Part shown: piece by piece, positions 10,266 through 22,411 of the stretch
Layout: each line of letters begins with the position of its first letter
How positions within the stretch are numbered: position 1 is the first letter of the stretch
Origin: Begonia masoniana
Taxonomy: Eukaryota > Streptophyta > Magnoliopsida > Cucurbitales > Begoniaceae
Reading direction: 5' to 3'
DNA length: 64,000 bases
Assembly: GCA_022432975.1 (NCBI GenBank)
Contig: CM039510.1
Coordinates: forward strand, 35,203,677 to 35,267,676
Made by a program: the position numbers and the translations under genes
Notes under the pieces: generated by a model
What the model saw: the letters and a program-made list of their open reading frames with translations, nothing else
What the model was told of the DNA's origin: nothing
The model's database searches: none

Positions 10266-11382
10266 TACGGAGTGCCCCGGTGTTCCCAGTACAATATTGT
10301 CTACTTTAGGCCAAAGTCCCCACAAATTTATTCTTGGGGTTAGCCCAAAACATGTTGTACTAGGTAAAAAGGGGAACTTTACTTATAAACCATGTCTTTT
10401 CCACTCTTTCAAGCGATGTGAGATTGTGTACCTCCACTTAGAGATGGGCAGAACCGAACCAGGAGGTCAGGACAGGATCGGACAAAATGATTCGGTTTTC
10501 AATTTCGGTTGGTTCTACAAGTTGCACCGTCTAAGACCAGTTCCCACATCTCAAATCTTGTGATCCATGGTCTAGTCCATGGTCCGGATGCAAAAATCCC
10601 GAAGAATCAAAAAAAAATCTTGAAAATACTATTTAATTTAGATTTTAAATTATTTTTATTTATTGTAGATGTTGAATTGAGTTTGTTGGATTTAATTTTA
10701 ATGTTGGATAGTTAGATTTAGTGTGTTGAATTTAATTTTAATGTTGAATAGTTGAATTTAATATATGTAGATTTTATTTTTCATTTTTTTCGATTTTTTT
10801 CCACTTGTTTGAAAAAATAAAATAAAATTTAAACTTTTAGGAGGAACTGAAACCGTACCGAAATTGGACCAAAAACTTTTGTTCGGTCTCGGTTCGGTAC
10901 CAATTCCTCCTGGTGCCGGTTTTGGGATCGACAAAAAAGTCCCAAAAATGGCGGTCTGGTTCCAATTCCATCCCGGAACAGGACTGCCACGGATCACGCC
11001 CACCTCTACCTCCACTAGTATAGGCTGGGCCCTCACACGATGCCCACTTTGCCTTCACATGACCTGTTGTCACAAACTCCTTCCCCCTTCCTTCAGAGTT
11101 CGACATCATTGTCTGCCATACTTCCGGTTGGTCAATGGTTGTGATATCATTTGTGGAGTCCCCTAGTGCCCCCAGTACAGTATTGCCCGCTTAAAACCGG
11201 AGCCTGTACAGATTTGTTCTTAAAGTTAGTCAAAAATGTGTTGTACTATGTAAAAAGATGAACTTTATTTATAAACCATGTATTTTTCACTCTCTCAAGT
11301 AATGTAAGATTATACATCCCCACTGGTATAAGCTAAGCTCTCACATTGAGCCCACTTTGCCTTCACATGGCTAGTTATCACA
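10266..11382 (-). mobile_element. Old TRIM retrotransposon with 231-bp LTRs, invaded by a MITE
   Basis: The left LTR is 10266-11074; removing the MITE and its 8-bp duplication leaves 231 bp. The right LTR is 11152-11382, also 231 bp. They share many blocks, such as CCCAGTACA(A/G)TATTG and CACTTTGCCTTCACATG, but differ at many sites, so the copy is old. The internal 77 bp end in GGTTGTGATATCATTT, a decayed reverse complement of the tRNA-Met primer site, so the element faces the minus strand. Target duplication: TTTAA at 10261-10265 and CTTAA at 11383-11387 (one mismatch). The internal region resembles that of the Cassandra copy, but I see no 5S-like segment. Confidence 0.8.
10439..11008. mobile_element. 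Non-autonomous hAT-type MITE (570 bp) in the left TRIM LTR
   Basis: Terminal inverted repeats TAGAGATGGGC and GCCCACCTCTA bound the segment. The 8-bp target duplication CCTCCACT is perfect at 10431-10438 and 11009-11016. An 8-bp duplication with TAGRGRTGGGC ends fits the hAT superfamily. The interior is rich in GAACCGAACC-like and AATTTTAATGTTG motifs and has no transposase. Its absence from the second TRIM LTR confirms the borders. Confidence 0.85.
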
Positions 11383-14300
11383 CTTAAAAATAACAATGGA
11401 AAGTTTTATATGCCTCAAATCATCAAAGAAATCATTATAATACCTCAGACTATGCATTTCTTGAAAATTGTCTTCATCTTCCTCAACTTCTTCTCTCATT
11501 GCTTCCATATCTTGTATTCCTCTTCTAATACCCCCTTATCCCCTTTCTATAGGGGTTCTTGGAGCCCATTCGTTCTTCTCATAAACTCTTGAATTTTTTG
11601 AGTCATGTTAGCAATTACAGTCTTAAAGTTCATAGGTTTTCCTTAAGTGCTTAACTCAGCTTCCTTTAATGAAGATTGGTTTAATGGTTGAGCATGGTCA
11701 TGATTTTGAGAGGTCATTGCACCACATATAATCATCATTCCTTGGATCAAAATATGCCAACTAAGAGGAGCCAATATGATCAAAAGGAGGCATTGATACC
11801 TAATGATACCCAAACAACAATGAAAGGGTACGAAGCACATGACTTTGGCAAACTTGACATATTTGTGGTAAGTTTGAGTGCAATAAAAATGGACGAAACT
11901 GGAGAATTGTAAGCATGATTTTTCGACACGATATATGAGATTGTGTGGGGAGAATACCTTCATATTTGTGTGAGCAAACTCAGAAAGAAAAATAAGTTAT
12001 GGCTAAAAAGGTACAAGTTTGTTAGAAAGTTGTCTAATACAACTTTCTACTTTGAAGGATACTTCAATAACGAAAATAGCACTGCAATTTGATACTTGTG
12101 AGATTTTACAGCTTTACTGTAGAATTCACTCTAAGGAATTGAAGTGAGAAAGCTTCAATAGGGATCTATTTTGTCCAACTCTTACAAATGAACAAAAAAT
12201 CTAATGCAAACAGCCAAATTGCTAACCAACAATTGAATGCGGAGTTTGCTTGAAGCAAGAATAGGCGATAACTATGGGTTGTTTTATCATTTAAAAGTGG
12301 TTGCAAGCATCCCTAAAGTGAATGTAAATAGTAACTCAAAATTAGAGATAATGTCCTAAAGCAACTGACCAAAAAGTCCCTCACAAAACACTTACTTGAC
12401 AAGAACATATATTAGCCGAGGACACCAACATTTGACTTTAAACCATTACAACTTCACTTGGTTTAAATAAACATGAAACACAAGTAATTTCCAAAGTTTT
12501 GAACGCAAAAATGAACCAACTTGATTATCTTCAAGATCTTTTTTCCAATGGATTTAGCTTCAACTTCGACGGAGAGAGATTGTGCTCCCAAATTGGTGAC
12601 TCCTTCGTGCTCTCTTGAATCTTCTCCCTTGCAAAATAGAGTTATTGGTCCACGTGGCAAATCATGCAACTGTGTAAAAAATTAACGGTATTTGTAAAAA
12701 AACTACCTGAAGATTTCAATAAGAGTTTCAAAACATAAGATTTAAATTGACGAATTTTAAAATACATGATATCGATTGCATATTACCCTAAAGTATAAGG
12801 TTTTGCCACAATCATATTGTCATATATTTTGAGCATGCCAAATACATATACGATGGATATTACAACATTTCTCTTAACCCTACATTGATTCACTAACGGC
12901 TTAGAATTGTCAATTTTGTTTTGAAGTTTGCTGTTTTGGGCCTTTATTCATGGGCCCATAGAATAATCTTCTTATAGCTGGGCTTTTCTTTTGGGCTAGA
13001 GTGAAAATAAGAAAAGAATTTAACATTAAAAAAATCTCACTTTTCAATAGATTTGTTAATAATAACGAAAGTAAGAAGTAAACTTATTCGCACCTCGACC
13101 CTCATCTATAGCTACTTTATTTCCAATTTCAAAGAGGTTCTATCTTCTAACGTCAGAGACTCGTTGAAGGTCAATATTTTGAAGTAAAACCGATAAGTAA
13201 TTTTTACAAAATCGGCTAAAATCATCACAATATACATAACATGATTAAAAAAAACATAGACAAGAATGAGAAAACGATGGGTTCTAAAGCAAAAGAACAC
13301 AAATTGCATAAAATGAGAAAGAGAGTGAAATTAAAGGAGACAAGGGTTCTAAAAAGGATGAAGAGAATGAAAGGAGTAGGAATGATGAAATTGACCAAAG
13401 GAATGAAACCAAAATTGTTTGATAATTTTAATGTGGTTGTTTCCACCACACTTCCCACGAGAAAAAAAAAAAAAAAAACATTAGGCTGGCAAATTGCTGG
13501 CATGCCCAAGTCTATCCTTTTCATTTGGTTTTGAAGTTGACACGTCTATTAATGAGATATATTAGAGAGAGTGAGCGAGAGAAACTCTTGAGGAAAAAAT
13601 CCTCTATTATTACATTGATAATAATTGACCTTGTGACAATTCCTGGTACAAGGGCAGAACGATAATACTAGAAAAGTCTTACAATCTCATATAGTTAGTA
13701 AAAACAATAAACAAGACCAACGCGTAAATATAATTTCCTCTACAAACTAACAAGTCATGTTCTTGGATAAGACTCGTAACCCTAGTCTAATACGTACAAT
13801 ATTTTGTATACAGAAGCGGAACTGACAAATATTATAGGAACTTTTAAAAGAGATAACACGAAGATTTAATAAGAAGAAATATTTTGAGATATTATAAAAA
13901 TACGTCAGATAATATATCACATATTACATTAACATAAAAAATATTAGAAGACCTTCTCGTCTCATCTCGTCTCGTTTCATACAACTTGTGTAAATAATAT
14001 AAAGAGTTTCAAACATGAACAATATTCATAAATCACCTATGTATGTTTTAAAAATTTATTTGTGTTATGTAGGTGTGGATAATCTTAGTTTAATTACAAA
14101 ATTAAGAGCTGATGACGAAATTAATGGTCATGGTGATTCATTTTAGACATTCTTGATGAATTTTTTTTTATAATTTTATATTTTTTCAAAAATGAAAAAG
14201 ACAAAACTATGAAAAAAAAAAAAGGTTAAAATAATGAACCCCAAAAAACATTATAACCCATGCACGTGAGGTCTACTAATTTGTACGTTAATCTTCCATA

Positions 14301-16959
14301 CTTCAACGCTAATTAAATTAATAATATAATTTCCCATCACATAATTCCAAACAAATGATTTAATTAATATAAATCGTGGAATTAATGAGCCAATGGGGGT
14401 AGGATGGCCCACGTAAGGAAACCACGTGGCCCCTCGTGACTCGCACGTTCAAACCCTGATTTCAAGGTCTTACTCAAATTCCAACCTCATTTTATTATTT
14501 TATTCATTTTTCTTGGATTTATTTAATCTGTGAAAAGACCAATAAGCCCTTCTGAATGTATCTATTCCATATCATATCTTATTTTGTGTAATTAAAAATA
14601 TTTTATTTTCATTTTTATTATATTCTATAAGAGTTTGTCGTTTGCTGCATTCAAAGAAATTTTAATATATGTATGATTATTAAAAATGATAATTTCGTTT
14701 CCATAGGCCACGCCGTATCTATTGATTGTATTTCTACTAATACGATTCTAAATACCACGTAAAATTATTGTAAATATAACATCTTGTGCGTTTACAAAAA
14801 TTCAATACCATGTTACTTAACTATTACGATAATATTTTGATTATTTATTTATATTAGACAAATTTAGAAATTAATATGTCATGTCATTTACAAAATTTTG
14901 CTATATTTACTTGTTAGTTATATTTAAACCATTAAGTTCTTGATCTCCTCTTTCTTACACTATAACTAGAATATTTTTTTATTTGGATCTACCTTAAATT
15001 TGGATAAAGTAATAACATTGCGCATGGGTAAAAACTTCAATTAGTTAAAACTCATGCTCAATAAAACTCACGTTCAATCTTGGAAGTATCAAAATTAATA
15101 TTTTAACCTAGAGTAACTTTAAAAGACTAAAGTCAAATGACACATCAATATCGATACTGAGATCAAAAGTTAGAAAATATCATTTTAACTATTTTAAACT
15201 ATCGATGATTATGTTGTGGAAGTAAAATTTGGGAAGTCTCAACTATTATAATTAAAAATTATAAGGATCAAAAATAAAAGTTGAGATTTTAAAACATATT
15301 TTCATCAAATTTTGTGTAGGAAAGAGATGTTTTTAAGATAATAAATAAGAGAGCATGCGTGACAATAGAGTAGTAAAAGACGGAGCATGACCAGCCTTGT
15401 TTTTGGAGGACGTGAATGTTCACTGTCAGCACCCATATTCATTATTATTTTAATTTCTAATTATTAAACAATTTATAACTTTTTCACTCCATTAAAATAA
15501 AATAAAACTTAAAAATGGAGAAAATAAATCAAAATTAAACATTTTCTTGAAATGCTCTAAATTTAATTAAATTTCATTCATATATTTGAAAACTTGTAAT
15601 TACAAAAATAATTTAACTAATTTTACACGAAGAAAAATGTAGAAAATTAAATGATACGAGATGTTTTATCTATTGTCTATATTGTTTAGATAATTCGCCA
15701 TGACTTAACTCAAACTTCGTCTATCTTTAAGGGTAGATAAAATTTAGGAGTGGGATTTGTTGAGTTGGAATCAGCTTAGCCCGATCAATTGATCAAATTT
15801 ATAATAAAAAATAGTATAACTGAAGATAATCGATTTCAATTGATTTTTTTTTTTTAATTTTTAAAATACTACAATCTTAGTCGACTACAAAACAATCAAA
15901 ATCTATCAACCTAAATTAATACGAATGGAAAATTGTAGTTTTTGATTATCTAAAAAGTGACTTCTCAATTTCACTAATAAAAAAACCCATTTAAATATAC
16001 ATCAAGATAACTATATGTGCACCAAAAGAAAAAGGTCATCCATGCTCTAAATGACATGAAAATACACAAGATAAATGATTCAAAGTCATGTCTCAGATAA
16101 CAAAAATGAAAACTAAATTCATTAATTTTGGTAAGTCCCTAGACATAAGGGAAAAAAAACACAAATACTAGATTTATGTATAAAAAACCCTAATAATACA
16201 TACAAAAACTCACAGATAGAAAAAACAAAATTCACTGTGTCAAATATAATAAAGTTTTACGACTCAAACATATTAAAATATATAAACCATAAACGAGTCT
16301 ATACTTTGTCCGACCTTTCTGTTAAAATTTATAATTTCATTCCACTACTTTTGCATGTCACGTAACACTGACACCTTAGTTTAGAAAATTAATTTTAAAG
16401 AAACGAATATGCTCAAAAGTATGTATTTTACTGTAAAAACAAATAAGTATAATTAAGATTAGAAAAATAAATAAGTACATGTATTAATAAGAGGTATTGG
16501 TAATGTCACGTACCTTTATCATTTCCCTCGCTTAAACCTAAATTCATGCTTGCATCCTTGACCAACACCCATGCCTTAATTTTCTTTATAATCACGGTGT
16601 TACTTGTTCTCCTCACACTAAATTCAACTTTTTTTTTCAATTTCCTTAAAAAATAAAAGTATTAATTATAGAACAATTATAATAGTATTGTACCACAATG
16701 AATAATAACACATATACATGTAGCATACACAAACATGTAGAATAAATTCAAAATGTCCATTGATTTTGTAAGTTCATTAATTACATCTATAAAAGTTCTT
16801 GAGTAATACTCTAATTTTATATTGTGAATGATGTATATTGTCACTTATTAATCAAATAACAACAATAATAATAAATGTTATGTTAAAACATAAGATTATA
16901 TATTAGAATTTCAACCTTGTTCGCCCAGCCTTGTCCATGAAAATCATGTGCATCTATGT
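11383..16959. other. AT-rich sequence with no supported gene
   Basis: I find no ORF here with recognisable motifs or normal composition. The open frames at 11643-11963, 12463-12669 and 13225-13534 overlap on both strands and look like chance. A poly-A run lies at about 13462-13478, a CTCGT-rich patch at about 13960, and a G-box hexamer CACGTG at 14423-14428 with nearby ACGT cores. This is the only long stretch not recognisably LTR-derived, and it could hold unannotated low-copy or old degenerate repeats. Confidence 0.5.
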
Positions 16960-18215
16960 TGTAACGCCGCCAAAAGCGCGCCCGTGATTCGGACGTAAGA
17001 CCAGNNNNNNNNNNNNNNNNNNNNNNNNNNNNNNNNNNNNNNNNNNNNNNNNNNNNNNNNNNNNNNNNNNNNNNNNNNNNNNNNNNNNNNNNNNNNNNNN
17101 NNNNAAAAATGGCCCAAAAGTCTTAAAGGATCAGATTCCAGGATATTCCAAAAATCCTTTTGAAGAATGCTGTTCAAAAAATATAATGCATGGACGTGTA
17201 TAATACAATAATGAAAACAAACATAAAACAAACAACGGACGCTAAACATTCTATAGCTTAAAGTAGCCTAACTGCCCAATCTAATTACCCGAAACACGCT
17301 ACATCTCCAATTTCTCAATTTCACATACTTTCTTATGGTGTAGGCCAAACCGCCAAACAAATCACGAAGACTTACATCGCGTCCGTTGCAATTTAAGCCC
17401 CATCCACGAGCGTTGTTCACATAAGGCAATTCACAACAATTGTCATTTAAAATCGAGTTTAAACCATTAAACTTCTAAACTAACGAAACCTTAACTAAAG
17501 AAATCTCCTAAAACTGTAAATTAACTCATTGAGGCATTTTGTCGAGTAATTCGTGGTTGACATTTCAAAACCTCCATTAATGGAGTTTTCCCAAAGCTTC
17601 AAACCTCCAAAACCCTAACATTCACTAATAAATCGTCTAACTTCATCAAATAATCTCCAATACGTCAATTAGAGGCATAATCACGCTATACCTATCGATT
17701 TCAAACCTTAACCCACATTTTTAACAAAAACCCTAAACTAACCTTAATCGTTTAACAACCTAGAAATCAAGAATAAACCATCCAAGACTCTATGTTCTTA
17801 CCTAGAATGTTGTTTGGAGGAGAAATCGTGAAAGACTCGGTTCATCGGGGAGGAGGAATCGCTGGCGTGAGAGAACGTCAGAGGAGGTGATGAAATCGCC
17901 GAGAGGGGAAGAGAAAAAAAATAAAAACGTGAAGTGTTATGGAGAAGAAGAAAGGGTTTTTGCCTTTTTTTTATAAAATTAACTTGTCAAATGACCGTTT
18001 TGCCCCTTCTTTGATTTTGTATTAGTTTCGTCCTTTGTTTCGTTATTTAGCTAACCATTCAGTTTCTCCAAAATTTCTTTATTTCACCATAAATTCTAAT
18101 TTATTATTAAGGCTCCATTAAAATTTTTCGTTCACAAAACGGACATAAATTGACATATTTACAAAAATACCACTATATATTAGAATACTATAATCCCGTA
18201 AAACCGGGTGTTACA
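16960..18215 (-). repeat. Ty3-type LTR containing the assembly gap
   Basis: The + strand reads TGTAACGCCGCC at the left and GGGTGTTACA at the right. The leader is C/T-rich only when read on the minus strand, so the LTR faces the minus strand and starts TGTAACACCCGG. On that strand a donor CTAG|GTAAGAAC lies at 17801, and further on GAT|GTAAGTC (17375) is followed by GGCCTACACCATA (around 17346-17334), the same motif as in other LTRs of the window. The flanking 5-mers TATGT and AAAGT do not match, so this is not a clean solo LTR. Its true length is unknown because of the gap. Confidence 0.65.
17005..17104. other. Assembly gap of 100 N
   Basis: Exactly 100 N, the usual placeholder for a scaffold gap of unknown size. 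The sequence joined across it should not be treated as contiguous. Confidence 0.98.
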
Positions 18216-19553
18216 AAAGTTTATGAAGTTTCCATATCTGATGATGAAATTATCCAGTTCAAAAAAAGATGGTGTATACCAGATGATGCTGGATTGAAGA
18301 AGGTTATATTGGAGGAAGCACACTCAACCCCTTACTCGGTACATATTGGGTTAACAAAAATGTATCGAGATTTGAAGTAGCATTATTGGTGGCATGGGTT
18401 GAAATTGGACGTAGCCAAGTTTGTGGAGAAATGTCTCACTTGTCAACAAGTCAAAGTGGAACACGAACGACCTGCCGATATCTTGCAACCACTCATAGTG
18501 CCTCAATGAAAGTGAGAGCATATTACTATGGACTTTGTACTGGGACTTCCTAAGACGATTAAGGGTCACGACTCCATTTGGGTGATAGTTGATCGTTTGA
18601 CCAAAGCAGCACATTTTCTTCCTGTAAAGACTACCTATACCATGGATCAATAGACTACATGGTACGCCTGTTTCTATCGTGTCTGACTGAGATCCTTGCT
18701 TTACCTCAAAATTTTGAAAGAGTATACAGAAAGCCATGGGTACTCAGTTGAACTTCAGTGCAGCTTTCCACCCTCAGACAGATGGGCAATCGGAAAGGAT
18801 GATTCAAACTATGGAAGATATGTTACGGGCATGTGCTATCGACTTTCAAGGAAATTGGAGTAAGAATTTGTCATTGGTAGAGTTCACCTACAACAACAGT
18901 TATCAAGCTTCAATGGGGATGGCACCTTATGAAACTTTGTATGGAAGGAAATGTAGATCTCCAGTGCGTTGGGACGAAGTGGGCAAAGGAGTATTTGTTG
19001 GGCCAGATATTTTGAGACAAACCGTTGAAATCGTTACACTAATCCGGAAAAGAATTCTTATGGCTCAGAGGAGACAGAAAAGTTATGCTAATAGGAGAAG
19101 AAGAAAGTTAGAGTTTGTTGTGGGAGATCAAGTTTTCTTGAAAATCTCGCCAATGAGAGTGTGATGCACTTTGGAAAGAAAGAAAAGTTGAGCCCAAGAT
19201 TCACAGGCCCATTTGAAATCACAAGAAGGATAGGAGAAGTTGCCTACCAGTTAGAATTACCAGATTTATACAAGCACGTGAACAATGTCTTTCATATCTC
19301 GATGTTGAAGAAGTACGTTCCAGACTCCTCGCATGTCTTATCATCGAGATCTCGAGACTTCGCAATCAACCCTGATTTATCGTATGAAGAAAGACCGATT
19401 CAAATTTTAGAGGCAGAAGAAATAGGATTAAGGAATAAGAAGGTCTCGCTCGTCAGAGTGCTTTGGAAGAATCGAAACATTGAGGAAGCCACTTGGGAAA
19501 AAGAAGATGACATGAGGAAGATCTACCCCGAGTTTAAGGAGGGGAGATTGTAG
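18216..19553 (+). pseudogene. Ty3 integrase with chromodomain-like C-terminus, truncated and broken
   Basis: The zinc-binding region shows EEAHSTPYSVHIGLTKMYRD and CLTCQQVKVEHERP, the core shows [14 protein letters not shown] and then [20 protein letters not shown] with the catalytic Glu. The tail includes LSYEERPIQILEAEE and VLWKNRNIEEATWE, the chromodomain-like end typical of Tekay/Del elements, which targets heterochromatin in related elements. Stops occur after YRDLK (TAG 18378), at VPQ (TGA about 18507) and DQ (TAG about 18650), with frameshifts near 18690-18735, where the second catalytic Asp region is scrambled, and at 19160. The last frame ends in TAG at 19551-19553, which overlaps the LTR start. 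Confidence 0.88.
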
Positions 19554-19954
19554 CAATGTAGGGTTATAAATTGTTACTTTAAAATTCAAATTGAAAATCC
19601 TCATATCAATTCAAGATTTGATTTTGTTAAACTTAATCTCAAAATTTTTCTAAAAAATCAGATAAAAATCAAGATAAAAATTATATGAACTTAGTCTGAA
19701 TGTTGTACAAAAACAAAAGGAAATTCGCATTTACAGAACAGAAAATCCAAACTAAACCGAATTTTTAGCAAACGATAGGATTTCTCTCTGGAAATCCGAT
19801 GTTGAACTGAATGTATGCAGTCTGGAAAGCGTCCAGAAACAAATGAGGAATCATATTAAACTTCCCTAAAAATCCGAGCTGATCGATTACAGCTCAGAAA
19901 ATCTGAACTAAGTCAGAGTTGTCAGAAGGGCGCGGGCGGGGGGTGAGCCTTCCC

Positions 19955-19962
19955 TATAAATA
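19955..19962 (+). promoter_or_regulatory. TATA box of the 19549-22411 LTR
   Basis: TATAAATA follows a GC-rich stretch (GCGCGGGCGGGGGG, 19930-19943) and precedes a CT-rich leader, a classic plant Pol II core promoter layout. Confidence 0.65.
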
Positions 19963-20764
19963 GATGCTTTCGGTGGAGGAAGAATCTCACACCACAGCTC
20001 TCCCTCTCGAGTTCTTCAGAAAGAAGAAGAAGAACTTACCTCGGTCTTCAGAAACAGTGAGTAGCGATCTCCGACCACCGCTCAGCCTCCGACTAGATGG
20101 AACTCCTTGGCTGAAAGCTCTGACGAAGCTTCCTTGACCTCCGTCGATGACCCATCAGAGTAAGTCTCTCCCTCTCTCGATCTGTTCCTCTCTGATGCTC
20201 TCTGTCCTCTCTCTCTGATACTTTCTCTTCTTCTCTTGGCAGGAATCGCGAGGAAGAAGCAAATCCTGGTTTCTTTTTAAAACCTGAACCAGCCCAGCCA
20301 ACCAAACTGGTTCACTTAAATTGGTCCAAACCGAACCAGCTGACCCGAACCGAAAACTATTCATCCGACCTGACCTGAACTGGCACTGTTCATCCGACCC
20401 GACCTGACATTATTCACCAGAACCAGACCTGAACTAAATTTCCACCCGAATCAAATCGGATCGATCAAAGATTTAACTGGTAAAAAATTTCTGCCTAAAT
20501 TCTTCTAAAGTTGGAATAATTTAAGTGGAATTTTAACATTGATATCCGAATTAGGCAAGAAAAATTTTAGATTTGTCCGATTCAATCCAAATCGATCCAA
20601 CCGACCCGATCCGACCAAAAAATACAATGTAAGGAATTTCTGCTCAAATTACCTTGAAATTGGATTTATTAAATAGGATTTGAATATCAATGATTTTATT
20701 TGAGCAGTATAATATTTTGGAATTTTTGGAATATCCCGATAAACATTAATTGCTCAGAATCCAA

Positions 20765-22036
20765 GTAAGTGTAAATACAATATTTTAGCTACGGCCCTAC
20801 ATCACATGATAGATATTACTTTCTTTATTATTATTTTAATTTATCACACGTTTTCAATGGTTGAGCAAAAGTAAAAGTAAAAGTAAAAGTAAAAGTAAAA
20901 GTAAAAGTAAAAGTAAAAGTAAAAGTAAAAGTAAAAGTAAAAGTAAAAGTAAAAGTAAAAGTAAAAGTAAAAGTAAAAGTAAAAGTAAAAGTAAAAGTAA
21001 AAGTAAAAGTAAAAGTAAAAGTAAAAGTAAAAGTAAAAGTAAAAGTAAAAGTAAAAGTAAAAGTAAAAGTAAAAGTAAAAGTAAAAGTAAAAGTAAAAGT
21101 AAAAGTAAAAGTAAAAGTAAAAGTAAAAGTAAAAGTAAAAGTAAAAGTAAAAGTAAAAGTAAAAGTAAAAGTAAAAGTAAAAGTAAAAGTAAAAGTAAAA
21201 GTAAAAGTAAAAGTAAAAGTAAAAGTAAAAGTAAAAGTAAAAGTAAAAGTAAAAGTAAAAGTAAAAGTAAAAGTAAAAGTAAAAGTAAAAGTAAAAGTAA
21301 AAGTAAAAGTAAAAGTAAAAGTAAAAGTAAAAGTAAAAGTAAAAGTAAAAGTAAAAGTAAAAGTAAAAGTAAAAGTAAAAGTAAAAGTAAAAGTAAAAGT
21401 AAAAGTAAAAGTAAAAGTAAAAGTAAAAGTAAAAGTAAAAGTAAAAGTAAAAGTAAAAGTAAAAGTAAAAGTAAAAGTAAAAGTAAAAGTAAAAGTAAAA
21501 GTAAAAGTAAAAGTAAAAGTAAAAGTAAAAGTAAAAGTAAAAGTAAAAGTAAAAGTAAAAGTAAAAGTAAAAGTAAAAGTAAAAGTAAAAGTAAAAGTAA
21601 AAGTAAAAGTAAAAGTAAAAGTAAAAGTAAAAGTAAAAGTAAAAGTAAAAGTAAAAGTAAAAGTAAAAGTAAAAGTAAAAGTAAAAGTAAAAGTAAAAGT
21701 AAAAGTAAAAGTAAAAGTAAAAGTAAAAGTAAAAGTAAAAGTAAAAGTAAAAGTAAAAGTAAAAGTAAAAGTAAAAGTAAAAGTAAAAGTAAAAGTAAAA
21801 GTAAAAGTAAAAGTAAAAGTAAAAGTAAAAGTAAAAGTAAAAGTAAAAGTAAAAGTAAAAGTAAAAGTAAAAGTAAAAGTAAAAGAGGACGAAGCCAGAG
21901 ATTACTAAGTCTTAAAAGAAGGTTGACTTTTAACCAGTATGTAACTGTTAACAGGATTCGGTAAAAGTAAAATTTTTGCAACTTGTATGTATTTTCACTT
22001 ACTGAGATTTCTCATAGTTTTTAACCTGTGATGTAG
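20765..22036 (+). other. Predicted second leader intron of the 19549-22411 LTR
   Basis: The donor GTAAGTG and the acceptor ATGTAG|GTGAA bracket 1272 nt, of which the AAAAGT array takes about 1019. A CTTACTGAGA branch-site-like stretch lies about 35 nt before the acceptor. The borders are assigned by analogy with other LTRs in this window; no transcript evidence. Confidence 0.45.
20867..21885 (+). repeat. Hexanucleotide array (AAAAGT), about 170 copies
   Basis: The array is about 1019 bp and looks perfect by eye. It is open in several frames (Lys-Ser repeats on +, poly-Leu on -), but these are artefacts of the unit, not proteins. It sits between the GGCCCTACATCAC motif and the acceptor ATGTAG, inside the predicted second leader intron. 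A second tiny piece, GTAAAAGTAAAA, lies at about 21961. Confidence 0.97.
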
Positions 22037-22411
22037 GTGAATTTTTATCTGAGGAAGAACTAGCTGCAATTGAGAACCCTCAAGTGGCAAGCGAGCGTAT
22101 AGAAGAAGAAGATATTATTGAGTTCGAAGAAAAAGATTTAATTTAGTATGCTTTAAATTTTTAAACGATATTTAAGGTTTTATTTCAATTTAAGATTTTG
22201 AAAAATTATATTGAATTTTTATCATTAAATAAGGTCTCATAAATTGTTTTAATTATGCGATGTTTTTAAGATTATGACAAATTTATTACAAGCTTCCTCA
22301 AAATTAAAGTTTTTAATTAATGTTTAAATTATGATTTAGCGCTCAATTTCAAATTAATTTGGGGAAAATTTTATGATTTTCAAAATCATGGTTTTAAATT
22401 GGGTCGTTACA

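Larger units (their letters stand above)
18216..22411 (+). mobile_element. 3' part of a Ty3 chromovirus (integrase, polypurine tract, 3' LTR)
   Basis: The fragment opens inside the integrase region, directly against the LTR at 16960-18215, runs through the integrase C-terminus to a polypurine tract (AAGGAGGGGAGAT, 19536-19548), and ends with a 2863-bp LTR, TGTAGCAATG...GGTCGTTACA. Everything upstream (gag, protease, reverse transcriptase) is missing. It is followed at once by MULE transposase coding sequence, so it probably inserted into the MULE; the left side of that gene has been lost. Confidence 0.8.
19549..22411 (+). repeat. 3' LTR with a kilobase-long AAAAGT array
   Basis: The LTR begins right after the polypurine tract and ends GGGTCGTTACA. 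It has a TATA box at 19955, a CT-rich leader with possible donors near 20055 and 20161, an acceptor-like GAGCAG ending at 20707, a 57-nt exon-like stretch, a donor CCAA|GTAAGTG at 20765, the motif GGCCCTACATCAC near 20793, the AAAAGT array, and an acceptor ATGTAG ending at 22036. Its length without the array would be about 1.85 kb. Confidence 0.78.

Noticed and set aside
13225..13534. Overlapping basic (+) and hydrophobic (-) open frames
   Set aside because: They mirror each other, have low complexity (Lys-rich against Phe/Leu-rich) and show no known motif.
14423..14428. G-box CACGTG with nearby ACGT cores as a promoter
   Set aside because: There is no supported gene downstream on either strand, and a single hexamer is expected by chance at this scale.
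16960..18215. A clean solo LTR
   Set aside because: The flanking 5-mers TATGT and AAAGT do not match and the right neighbour is integrase sequence of another element, so a rearrangement or nested truncation is more likely. The gap also prevents judgement.
20854..21981. Lys-Ser and poly-Leu open frames of about 370 codons
   Set aside because: They are translations of the AAAAGT array; no gene is implied.
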